DNA of 64,000 nt, taken from Desulfobacteraceae bacterium (GTDB lineage Bacteria > Desulfobacterota > Desulfobacteria > Desulfobacterales > UBA5852). Below the pieces are notes generated by a model that was given only the letters and a program-made list of their open reading frames with translations, was not told where the DNA came from and searched no databases. A program made the translations under genes and the position numbers. Where the stretch lies: positions 253,680 to 317,679 of the forward strand of contig JABZFP010000007.1 of NCBI GenBank assembly GCA_014237395.1, given 5' to 3'. Shown piece by piece: positions 1 through 6,883 of the stretch (positions within the stretch are counted from its first letter, which is position 1; the number at the start of each line of letters is the position of its first letter).

Positions 1-746
1 ACAAGATAGGCCTGAAGTGACGCCGCGAGGGCGCCGACGCCGCACGGCACGAACAGGTGGGTGGGGAGCGTGTCGCCCATCTGCGCGAGCGCTTCGTCCA
101 AAAGCGTCAGATAGCCCTGCATGATCCGCTCCGGGATGGCCTCGTATCCTTCCCAGGCCGTATCCTGGATAAGGAAATGCCCCTGGTCGTCGGCCTGCCG
201 GGCCGCGCGTCGCACGGCGTCGTCATAGTTGCCGTCGATGACGATCGCTTGGCCGCCAAAGGTGCGAATGGCGTCCAGGCGAGCGGTTATCGTACCGCGG
301 GGCAGCAGCACCTTGCTGCGGCAGCCGAGTTGGGCCGCCATCCAGGCCACGGCTGCGCCGTGGTTGCCGTCCGAGGCTGTCACGAGGGTAATCGCGGCGA
401 TGGCCTTGCGAATGCGGGGCTGGCTGAAAGCGGTGAAGTCCAGTGGCGGGGGCATGTCGAGATGGTCCGCCAAGGTGGTGCATACCGCGTAGGAGGCGCC
501 CAGGCCTTTGAAGGCGTTGAGGTCGAAGCGTTTGGATTCGTCCTTGATCCAGATCCGGCCAACCCCCAGCGTGCGTGCCAATTGATCGAGGGCGATCAAG
601 GGCGTGGGCCGGTAGGTCGGCAGCGTGTGATGAAAGCGACGGATGTGCTGAACGGTTTCCGGGGCTGCAAAGGCTGTATGCGGGGCGTCCGGGGAAGGCT
701 GCCGCGCGCGCAGGTTATCGAAAAGATTTAAGAGGATGGTCGCCAT
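1..746 (-). CDS. dpaL: diaminopropionate ammonia-lyase, C-terminus cut by window edge
   Basis: PLP enzyme that would split 2,3-diaminopropionate into pyruvate and ammonia in the cytoplasm. The minus-strand reading frame starts at ATG 746 and stays open to base 1, giving the first 248 residues of a protein usually near 400. The text around residues 30-60 (TYRPTPLIALDQLARTLGV, then IWIKDESKRFDLNAFKGLGA) is the typical N-terminal fold-II PLP signature of the YgeX/DpaL family; the Lys in NAFKGLG is the expected Schiff-base lysine. Start lies three bases after the pepT stop codon (TGA CCC ATG), so the two genes are almost certainly cotranscribed and probably serve peptide or amino-acid catabolism. 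A threonine dehydratase-like enzyme is the main alternative. The 3' part is not visible. Confidence 0.8.
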   Translation of the reverse strand, partial: MATILLNLFDNLRARQPSPDAPHTAFAAPETVQHIRRFHHTLPTYRPTPLIALDQLARTLGVGRIWIKDESKRFDLNAFKGLGASYAVCTTLADHLDMPPPLDFTAFSQPRIRKAIAAITLVTASDGNHGAAVAWMAAQLGCRSKVLLPRGTITARLDAIRTFGGQAIVIDGNYDDAVRRAARQADDQGHFLIQDTAWEGYEAIPERIMQGYLTLLDEALAQMGDTLPTHLFVPCGVGALAASLQAYL

Positions 747-749
747 GGG

Positions 750-2063
750 TCAGGCCGCCGCCGGCGATGCGGCAAGGGGGGGCGGATCTTCGGCCCAGAG
801 ACGGCACAACGTCAGAATGACCTGGGGGCTTTTGGCCAGCGCAATCACCGGGATCCATTCTTTGCGGCTGTGGAACAGCAGGCCGCCGGCGAACAGATTG
901 GGGGTCGGCAATCCCATGAAACAGAGGTGGGCACCGTCGGTGCCGCCCCGGATGGCCTTGTTGATGACGGGTATGCCGGCGGCCTCGATGGCGGCTTGGC
1001 CTTTACGGGCGACGTCGGGATGGCGCGCCAGGACTTCGTGCATGTTGCGGTATTGCTCGCTGACCCGGAGGTCGATGGTCAGGCCGGGGGTGGCCGTTTC
1101 AAAGCTGGCGCTCATCTGCTGCAGCAGTTTTTCGCGCCGGCGGTTGCGTGCGGCATCGAAGTCCCGCAGAATCATTTCAACCGTGGCCTGGCTTTCATTG
1201 CCGGAGAGCGACGTAACGTGAAAAAAGCCCTCACGGCCTTCGGTGTGTTCAGGGGCTTCGGCCGCCGGCAGACCGGCGATGAAACGTGCCGCCAGCGTGC
1301 CGGCATTCACCATGCGGTTCTTGGCGTAGCCCGGATGCACGTTCATACCGTGAAAGGTCAAAACGGCTTTCAGGGCATGGAAGCATTCCGTTTCCAGCTC
1401 CCCCATTTCACCGCCGTCGATGGTGTAGCCGATATCGCCCAACTTGGCGCGCTGGATGAAGGCGGTCCCCTGACTGATTTCTTCATCCGGGGTAAAGACG
1501 ATACGTAATTCCGGATGCGGCCAGTCCTTAAAATGCTGGAGGGCCTCCAGCGCGGTCATGATGGCCGCCAGGCCAGCTTTGTCATCCGCTCCCAGCAGGG
1601 TGCGGCCGGCCGCGGTGATGATGTCGGAACCGGTGAATTTCAGCAGTTCAGGCGATTCCGCCGGCGTGAGACGCAGGTCCGGATCGTCGGGAAAGTGGAT
1701 CGGGCCGCCGTCGTATGACCGGTGCACCACCGGCCGGACATGGGCACCCGAAACCGAGGGGGACGTGTCCAGGTGGGCGCAGAATGTCAATGACAGCGAC
1801 GATTTGGCGTGACGGCCGGGCAGGACGGCGTAGACATAGCCGTAGGCATCGTGTTCGATGTCCAGCAGACCCAGTTGTTTCAGCTCGTCGGCCAGCAGGG
1901 CGCCTAAGGCCAGTTGGCCTTCTGATGACGGGTGTCGGCCGGATTCAGGATCGGCCGTGGAATCCAGTGCCACATAGCGCAGGAACCGTTCCACCGCACG
2001 GGGCTGCAGATAGTCGATAAGGTTTTCGGGGGGCATGGTCGCCTGATGGGCTTCAGCGGTCAT
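750..2063 (-). CDS. pepT: peptidase T (tripeptide aminopeptidase)
   Basis: M20-family zinc metallopeptidase of 437 residues that releases N-terminal residues from tripeptides in the cytoplasm. Metal and catalytic motifs are visible: AHLDTSP near residue 96 (His and Asp ligand pair), LGADDKAG near 158, DEEISQG near 192 (general base Glu and ligand Glu) and HSRKEW near the C-terminus. The dimerisation/lid domain between them has the usual length. The gene is directly upstream of dpaL with a three-base spacer and three bases downstream of the small helix-turn-helix gene, so all three form one minus-strand unit. Length agrees with PepT (about 408-410) plus short extensions at both ends. Start ATG 2063 chosen; an internal Met at residue 10 is also possible. 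Confidence 0.9.
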   Translation of the reverse strand: MTAEAHQATMPPENLIDYLQPRAVERFLRYVALDSTADPESGRHPSSEGQLALGALLADELKQLGLLDIEHDAYGYVYAVLPGRHAKSSLSLTFCAHLDTSPSVSGAHVRPVVHRSYDGGPIHFPDDPDLRLTPAESPELLKFTGSDIITAAGRTLLGADDKAGLAAIMTALEALQHFKDWPHPELRIVFTPDEEISQGTAFIQRAKLGDIGYTIDGGEMGELETECFHALKAVLTFHGMNVHPGYAKNRMVNAGTLAARFIAGLPAAEAPEHTEGREGFFHVTSLSGNESQATVEMILRDFDAARNRRREKLLQQMSASFETATPGLTIDLRVSEQYRNMHEVLARHPDVARKGQAAIEAAGIPVINKAIRGGTDGAHLCFMGLPTPNLFAGGLLFHSRKEWIPVIALAKSPQVILTLCRLWAEDPPPLAASPAAA

Positions 2064-2066
2064 TTT

Positions 2067-2450
2067 CTATGGGCGCAGGAGATTTTTGACATAGGAATTT
2101 TCAAGGCTTGCGGCATCGATTTGCCATTCGCCCCCCGGCGATTGATGCCCCTGCAGCCGCCCTTCTTTCAACCAGCGGACGACACCGGCTTCGGTCAGGT
2201 AGGTCATGGCGCTGAATTCGGACAGGGAATACGCCGCAGATTTCCGGATGGTTTGGGCGGGCTTTTTGGCTTTGGCCGGGGGCGACGGGGTGTCACCGGT
2301 ATTTAGGGCGCTTGCCGGGATCATCCATCGGCCGGACTGTTTTTCACCCCTGATCTTGTTTTCGCGGAGCAGTTTGGTGACCTGCGCAACGGTCATACCG
2401 GATCGCGATGCAAACTCCTTGGTGGTGAGAAGGGTGTCTTTGGGTTCCAT
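2067..2450 (-). CDS. small helix-turn-helix DNA-binding protein, two excisionase-like domains
   Basis: A 127-residue protein with two copies of an excisionase/MerR-like helix-turn-helix: residues 5-45 (LTTKEFASRSGMTVAQVTKLL, ending GRWMIPASAL) and residues 75-120 (YSLSEFSAMTYLTEAGVVRWL, ending GEWQIDAASL). The two are joined by a Pro/Ala/Lys-rich linker. ATG 2450 was chosen because GAAAGGA lies seven bases upstream; longer in-frame starts to 2717 read through the structured region described separately and do not look coding. It is the first gene of the unit ahead of pepT and dpaL and could regulate it, but that is inference. Target DNA is unknown. Confidence 0.65.
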   Translation of the reverse strand: MEPKDTLLTTKEFASRSGMTVAQVTKLLRENKIRGEKQSGRWMIPASALNTGDTPSPPAKAKKPAQTIRKSAAYSLSEFSAMTYLTEAGVVRWLKEGRLQGHQSPGGEWQIDAASLENSYVKNLLRP

Positions 2451-2483
2451 GGGGGGGTCCTTTCGGTAATGTCCAAGAATAAC

Positions 2484-2641
2484 GACGGACAGCCCTCTTT
2501 GGGGTGGGGATCGACGGGCGTTGTCCTGACCCTGCCTGACGACGACCATACTAAACTTGAACCCTTTCGTAAAGGTTCCCTGGCCGGCAACCCGCAGCTG
2601 GCGACAGGCCCTTTGGGGGGAGCCCACCCTCTTTCGCCGTC
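2484..2641 (-). ncRNA. candidate structured RNA or 5' leader
   Basis: A 158-base stretch with no convincing ORF folds back on itself. On the minus strand GACGG at 2641-2637 and GGGTGGG at 2629-2623 can pair with GTCCGTC (2490-2484) and CCCACCC (2508-2502) at the other end; inside, 2578-2559 forms a tight hairpin (GAACCTTT, loop ACG, AAAGGGTTC). The outer stem ends 34 bases before the helix-turn-helix start codon, so it could be the 5' leader of that operon; a free-standing RNA (for example a 6S-like rod) is another reading, and the fold also works on the plus strand. I do not recognise a known riboswitch consensus in it. Confidence 0.3.
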
Positions 2642-2727
2642 TACCGCAACGTCGACAATGCCGTGTTCCAATACAAATATATAGATAAAACCTTTTTACG
2701 AGCAGGCTTTGCATCAATATTAACGAT

Positions 2728-2756
2728 TTGATTCACGATTCTCATTTTACTATGTA
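2728..2756 (+). promoter_or_regulatory. sigma-70-like promoter for the mauE-rhodanese-selD run
   Basis: TTGATT (2728-2733), 17-base spacer, TATGTA (2751-2756). It lies 45 bases before the start of the MauE-like gene in an AT-rich stretch between divergent units. Match to consensus is partial (4/6 and 4/6). Confidence 0.4.
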
Positions 2757-2800
2757 ACCAACTTAAATCGCATTGAATTCCCCTTTTTCAGCAAGGATAT

Positions 2801-3340
2801 ATGAAGCAAGATACCGATATGATGAAGACGTTGACATGGCGCATCCCACATCGCGCGGACGGTATCTGGCTTTGCCGTGGCCTTCGATGGGGGCTGGCCC
2901 TGGTGTTCCTCTATGCGGGCCTCATCAAATTAGTGGACCCCACTTCTTTTGCGGTTATCATCGCGGCCTATGGTCTGGTGCCGGAAAGCTTGTTGATGCC
3001 GATCGCGGTGATTTTGCCGACCCTTGAAGTCCTGGCCGCCATTGGGCTGATGGTTGATCTGCGCGGCAGTCTGACCCTGATGGCCGTCCTGATGGCGATT
3101 TTTATCGCGGTCCTGGGCTATGGTCTGTGGATGGGGCTGGATGTGGATTGTGGTTGTTTCGGCCCCGAAGACCCGGAAGGGAAAGCCTTCGCGGGCATGC
3201 GCGCGGCGCTTTATCGGGATTTCGTGCTCACGGGCGGCATTCTGCTGCTGTATGGCTGGCGACATCGGTTCCGTATCGCGCCGGTCAGGGTTTATTTATC
3301 AGGATTCAAAAATAAGGAGGAAACGCATGACCCGGTTTAA
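2801..3340 (+). CDS. MauE/DoxX-like inner-membrane protein
   Basis: A 179-residue membrane protein with four hydrophobic segments (about residues 28-46, 50-68, 75-95, 98-112 and a further one near 140-152), matching the MauE/DoxX fold. After the third segment comes DVDCGCFGPEDPEG, the Cys-x-Cys motif typical of the MauE branch, which is associated with disulfide or thiol handling on the periplasmic side. The 3' end overlaps the rhodanese gene by 14 bases, so translation is coupled. Family proteins were first described in methylamine dehydrogenase maturation, but many bacteria carry them next to rhodanese or thioredoxin-like genes without methylamine metabolism, as here. Exact role unknown; redox partner of the rhodanese is a reasonable inference. 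Confidence 0.7.
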   Translation: MKQDTDMMKTLTWRIPHRADGIWLCRGLRWGLALVFLYAGLIKLVDPTSFAVIIAAYGLVPESLLMPIAVILPTLEVLAAIGLMVDLRGSLTLMAVLMAIFIAVLGYGLWMGLDVDCGCFGPEDPEGKAFAGMRAALYRDFVLTGGILLLYGWRHRFRIAPVRVYLSGFKNKEETHDPV

Positions 3341-3860
3341 TCGGTTGGTTGTAAGTCTGGTGCTCATCATCGGGATGGTCGGGGGTGGTTTGGGAACGGC
3401 GATCGCCAAGGACAAATTTGAAGCGGAAGTGGACAAGGAAAGTGCTGCCGTCAAAGTGGTGCGCGAGGTTCAGCGGGGCGGCTACGACGTAGTGACCACC
3501 GACGAACTCAAAAAGTGGATTGACAGTGGCAAGGCGATGGTCATCGTTGACACGATGCCGCTTGATGCCAGCTATAAAAAACAGCATGTGCCCGGTGCCG
3601 TGCAGTTCCTTTTCCCTATTCCGGACATGGAGACATGGGATGTCAAGGAGACCGACGGTAAATCATTGGACGACTACACCGCCTTGCTTGGGCCGGACAA
3701 GGACAAAACCATTGTGGTCTATTGCGGTTTCGTAAAATGTACCCGCAGCCACAACGGGGCGGCCTGGGCGCGCAAACTGGGGTACAAGCATGTTTATCGC
3801 TACACCGGTGGGATCTATGCCTGGCGGGGTGCCGGGTATCCGATTGAAAAGGCCGATTAG
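3327..3860 (+). CDS. periplasmic single-domain rhodanese
   Basis: A 177-residue sulfurtransferase with an N-terminal signal peptide (hydrophobic stretch at residues 7-22, AIA-KD as likely cleavage site). The rhodanese domain covers about 60-175; its active loop reads VYCGFVKCTRSHNGAAWA, with the catalytic Cys in VYC and a second Cys four residues on, so the loop is longer than the usual C-x4-R. The closing GGIYAWRGAGYP is also typical. ATG 3327 was chosen because AAGGAGG sits seven bases upstream; the longer frame from 3120 is an artefact inside the preceding gene. It overlaps the MauE-like gene and precedes two thiol/selenium genes, suggesting periplasmic persulfide or perselenide handling, which is inference. 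Confidence 0.85.
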   Translation: MTRFNRLVVSLVLIIGMVGGGLGTAIAKDKFEAEVDKESAAVKVVREVQRGGYDVVTTDELKKWIDSGKAMVIVDTMPLDASYKKQHVPGAVQFLFPIPDMETWDVKETDGKSLDDYTALLGPDKDKTIVVYCGFVKCTRSHNGAAWARKLGYKHVYRYTGGIYAWRGAGYPIEKAD

Positions 3861-3956
3861 CGGATGGCCGTGGATTTGCGGATGGATGGCGCGGCCGACC
3901 CCATTTTTCCCGGCGCAACATCTTATATAAAAAGGAAAGCGTGGACGTAAAAACGG

Positions 3957-4511
3957 ATGGACGCTGAATCGAAACATGATCGACTCCTGGACTGCATAGC
4001 GCATCGGGCTGAAAATTTATTCTTGACCCGGCAGCTGCAATGCGCCGAAGCGGTGATGGTGGTGCTGAACCAGGGGCTGGGTGGCGATTTGCCGCGGGAA
4101 CTTGCCGTGCGCCTGGCATCGGCCCTGCCGGAAGGGCTGGGCCGACGCGGCTGTCTGTGCGGGGCGTTGAATGGCGGTGCCCTGGCATTGGGGCTTTTTT
4201 TAGGGCGCAATGGCCCCGGTTATGGCAACGGGGCCAGCGTTCGCAAAGCGGTGGGCGATTTGCACGACCAGTTCAAAACCGCTTTCAAGGCCACCTGCTG
4301 CCGTGTTTTGACCAAATCGATGGTTTACGGTTCAGATCATCATTTTCGTCACTGTGCCCGTATGACCGGCCAGGCCGCACGCATGGCCGCTGGTATAGTG
4401 CTTGACCACAAACCCGAATTGGTGGAAAGTGCGGACTGGGCCTATCTGCAGCAGCAAGATCGTCGTGTGACGGCCGAAGTTAAAAAACTAATCGGGTTTT
4501 TCGGGCGGTAA
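3957..4511 (+). CDS. C_GCAxxG_C_C family redox protein
   Basis: A 184-residue soluble protein with the cysteine pattern that names this family: Cys29, then C-L-CGALNGGALALG around residues 66-80, a CC pair at 114-115 and Cys at 133. Family members are thought to be redox-active or metal-binding, often adjacent to selenium or sulfur genes in anaerobes, but have no firmly established reaction. No signal peptide, so it should act in the cytoplasm. It stands 96 bases after the rhodanese and 88 bases before selD in the same direction. Start ATG 3957 has only a weak ribosome binding site; the family's N-terminal alpha-helical region begins about here. Confidence 0.7.
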   Translation: MDAESKHDRLLDCIAHRAENLFLTRQLQCAEAVMVVLNQGLGGDLPRELAVRLASALPEGLGRRGCLCGALNGGALALGLFLGRNGPGYGNGASVRKAVGDLHDQFKTAFKATCCRVLTKSMVYGSDHHFRHCARMTGQAARMAAGIVLDHKPELVESADWAYLQQQDRRVTAEVKKLIGFFGR

Positions 4512-4599
4512 TCCCTTTTAAATCCGGTTGTGTGCGATGCGGTCCAGGAGCACGACGACCGCTGCAACCCTGTCCACTGTGAAAACCAAAGGTGGTGGC

Positions 4600-5661
4600 G
4601 TGGCGTTTAAGCTATTTCAGAAACACACTCTGATGAGTCTTTCCAAGACCTGCGGCTGAGCGGCCAAAATCGACCCGGTCGGGCTCGGCGATCTTCTCAG
4701 GCAACTCCCGCAAGTTTCAGACCCCAATTTGCTGGTGGGTTTCAACACTAGCGACGATGCGGGCGTGTATCGCCTGACGGACGAGATAGCGTTGGTGAGC
4801 ACGGCCGATTTTATTACCCCGCCGGTCAATGATCCTTTTGTTTACGGCCAGATTGCCGCGGCCAACGCCATCAGCGATGTCTATGCCATGGGGGGGCGCC
4901 CGATCACTTGCTTGAACCTGGTGGCCTTCCCCTCCGGGAAGCTGCCCCCCGAAGTGCTGCACCGGATCGTGGCCGGCGCCGTGGACAAGATCACCGAGGC
5001 GGGAGCGGTGCTTATCGGTGGCCACACGATCGAAGACGATGAGCCCAAATTCGGTCTGGCCGTCAATGGCATCGTGCACCCGGACAAATTCTGGACCAAC
5101 GCCGGCGCGCGGCCCGGGGATGTCCTGGTGCTGACCAAGCCCATCGGCAGTGGCGTTATTTTCAACGCCAATATTAAAAACTGGGTGTCGGAGGAAGCCC
5201 TGGCCGAATGTATTGCGCACCTTACGGCCTTGAACCGCGTGGCGTGCGAAACCATGCAGCGCTTTGACATTCACGCTGTTACGGATGTGACGGGTTTCGG
5301 TCTGGCCGGACACAGCTATGAAGTGGCCCGGGCCTCCGGTGTCCTGCTGACGATCAACATGGATCGCCTGCCGGTGATGCGCGAGGCCCTGGAGATGTAT
5401 CGCCGAGGCGTCAATACGGGCGTCAATCCCCACAATCGGCGCATGGTGGCAGATTTTCTGCAAATGGCGGGCGACTGGCCGACCTGGCAGCAGGAAATTT
5501 TGTATGACCCCCAGACCAGTGGCGGCCTTCTGGCGGCGGTGGCCCCGGAAGAAGCGGATGCGCTGGTGGATGCCCTGCGTGCCGCGGGACTGGAGCATAC
5601 CTGCCGGATTGGTGAAGCCATGCCGTTGGCGGAAGAGACCATGTTGTTGCGGATTGTTTAA
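4600..5661 (+). CDS. selD: selenide, water dikinase with selenocysteine at the active site
   Basis: Makes selenophosphate from selenide and ATP, the donor for selenocysteyl-tRNA. The frame contains an in-frame TGA at 4657-4659 in the context T-C-G-[TGA]-A-A-K-I-D-P, exactly where SelD proteins have their catalytic Cys or Sec, and the protein continues with normal SelD sequence (DDAGVYRL, STADFITPP, NAISDVYAMGG, VLIGGHTIEDDEPKFGLAVNG, DVTGFGLAGH, YDPQTSGGLL). The residue is therefore read as Sec20. GTG 4600 is preferred as start: AAAGGTGG lies just upstream, giving 353 residues and placing Sec near position 17 of E. coli SelD. ATG 4633 is an alternative with no ribosome site. A simple ORF call would truncate this gene to 4729-5661. 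Confidence 0.9.
4657..4689 (+). promoter_or_regulatory. SECIS-like hairpin for UGA recoding in selD
   Basis: Directly after the TGA at 4657, bases 4663-4689 fold as GCC/GGC at the base, GA/TC, then CCC (4674-4676) with GGG (4681-4683) closing a GGTC loop at 4677-4680. A C (4684) is bulged on the 3' side. A GGUC-type apical loop about 20 bases after the UGA is what bacterial SelB recognises in E. coli fdhF. The hairpin lies inside the coding region, as bacterial SECIS elements do. Known mechanism; the fold here was drawn by eye. Confidence 0.65.
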
Positions 5662-6127
5662 CCGCCTGCGGCCCTTCCGGTTCATTATCCCATGGCTGGC
5701 AATGCCCGATAGCCTTATCTAGTGCCCATCCATAAATGTCCAATTTGCCCGATATCGGCGTTGCGCGAAAAATTGAATCCTCGGAATATCACCCATATGC
5801 CTGCGGTTAAATTTTTCGTGCGCCTTGATCTCAACCAAATTTGACTAATTTTGGATGAACACTACCTAAGATCGAAGCGTTCTGTGGCAACGGGCGCTAC
5901 TCGGGTTGCTCTCCCATGCATGACCATCCAAGCATTCCCCCGGAAGCTGACCGGCGAAACCCTATCGGCCTCGATAATCGATGGCGTTGAATGACAAGAC
6001 ACCTGTTTTTATGGGGGCTAGGGCGCGCCGACCACCTTGGGTGCTGGCGCGTCTCACGCCTTGCCATCCGGGCGCATGGCCAATTTGGCATGATCCACTA
6101 TTTACGACCATCACCCTTAGTTTTTAC
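5662..6127. other. intergenic stretch with one palindromic repeat
   Basis: No gene is supported between selD and the TetR promoter. It holds repeat copy 1 (5721-5863) and, near 6021-6060, an imperfect hairpin made of GGCGCGCC and GGCGCG arms. A 65-codon minus-strand frame (5897-6091) has no ribosome binding site or protein-like character. Confidence 0.5.
5721..5863. repeat. MITE-like palindromic repeat, copy 1
   Basis: Bounded by imperfect 28-base terminal inverted repeats: AGTGCCCATCCATAAATG at the left and, reversed, AGTGTTCATCCAAAATTA at the right. Inside, GCGCGAAAAATTGAA (5763-5777) and the inverse of TTAAATTTTTCGTGCGC (5808-5824) form a second arm pair, so the whole unit folds as one long hairpin. 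It shares GATATCGGCGTT, GGAATATCA, ATTTTTCGTG and GATCTCAACCAAATTTG with copy 2 at 22491-22655. No ORF. Confidence 0.7.
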
Positions 6128-6156
6128 TTGACCACGTATCGCATTTAAAATATGTA
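6128..6156 (+). promoter_or_regulatory. promoter of the TetR gene, possible autoregulatory site
   Basis: TTGACC (6128-6133), 17-base spacer, TATGTA (6151-6156), 42 bases before the start codon. GACCAC at 6130 and GTGATC at 6157 are inverted with one mismatch across the promoter; TetR proteins often bind such palindromes over their own promoter, but the rest of the arms does not match, so the operator is only a suggestion. Confidence 0.45.
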
Positions 6157-6198
6157 GTGATCATCAAAAAAAAAATAGTATTCAGGAGACTCGATACG

Positions 6199-6837
6199 AT
6201 GGGAATTCAGGAACGCAAGGAGCGGGAGAAGGAGCGGCGCCGACAGCAGATTATGGTGGCGGCCAAGCGCGTTTTTTCCGAGAAAGGCTTTAACAAGGCC
6301 ACCATGGAGGATATTGCCCACGAGGCTGAATTAAGCCCGGGAACCCTCTATTTATACTTCAAAAACAAAGAGGAACTCTATGCCTCCCTGTCTCTGCGGA
6401 TTCTACAGTACCTTCTGATTCGGGTCGAGCATGTGGATACCGAGGATGTCCCCACGCCGGAAGAGAAGGTCAAATCGTTGATGAACGCCATGTATGACGT
6501 CTACGAATTCGACCCGCTCATTATCATCAATATGTTTCATCTGCAATCCAGTGAAACGCTGAAAAATCTTTCGCCCGAACTCATGTCTGAAATTAAGACC
6601 CTTTCCCAGAAATCCATCGGGGCGATTGCCAAAATATTTGAGCAGGGCATCAAGGCCGGCACATTCGTCGATCATCATCCGGTGGCGCTGGCCGACATCT
6701 TCTGGTCGCTTTTTTCCGGTGTTGTGCTCTGGGAGGCCAGCAAAAAGATTATTGACGACCAGAAAGACTATCTCAAGAAGACCCTGGAGGTCGCATTCGA
6801 GATTTTTTATCGCGGCCTGCTCAAGGAACGCCCCTGA
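6199..6837 (+). CDS. TetR/AcrR family transcriptional regulator
   Basis: A 212-residue repressor-type protein. Residues 12-60 form the TetR helix-turn-helix (IMVAAKRVFSEKGFNKATMEDIA, then LSPGTLYLYFKNKEELY); the rest is an all-helical ligand/dimer domain. The very N-terminus is strongly basic and charged (ERKEREKERRRQQ). ATG 6199 is chosen because AGGAG lies ten bases upstream; an in-frame GTG at 6157 coincides with the promoter -10 region and is unlikely. It stands alone between selD and a convergent minus-strand cluster, so the regulated genes and ligand cannot be named from context. Confidence 0.85.
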   Translation: MGIQERKEREKERRRQQIMVAAKRVFSEKGFNKATMEDIAHEAELSPGTLYLYFKNKEELYASLSLRILQYLLIRVEHVDTEDVPTPEEKVKSLMNAMYDVYEFDPLIIINMFHLQSSETLKNLSPELMSEIKTLSQKSIGAIAKIFEQGIKAGTFVDHHPVALADIFWSLFSGVVLWEASKKIIDDQKDYLKKTLEVAFEIFYRGLLKERP

Positions 6838-6883
6838 TTCCACGCCGTTTGCTTACCTTCCGTAATGTCCGTATCGCCGTTTT

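Noticed and set aside
57..731. Long plus-strand ORF at the left edge
   Set aside because: It is antisense to the diaminopropionate ammonia-lyase gene, whose own frame is open to the window edge and gives recognisable protein sequence.
2469..2684. 71-codon plus-strand ORF in the structured region
   Set aside because: Overlaps a strong foldback and has no family resemblance; more likely non-coding.
4717..5685. 322-codon minus-strand ORF across selD
   Set aside because: Antisense shadow of selD with His/Gln-rich text typical of reverse-frame translations.
5897..6091. Minus-strand 64-codon ORF between selD and TetR
   Set aside because: No ribosome binding site, arginine/proline-rich text of chance GC frames.
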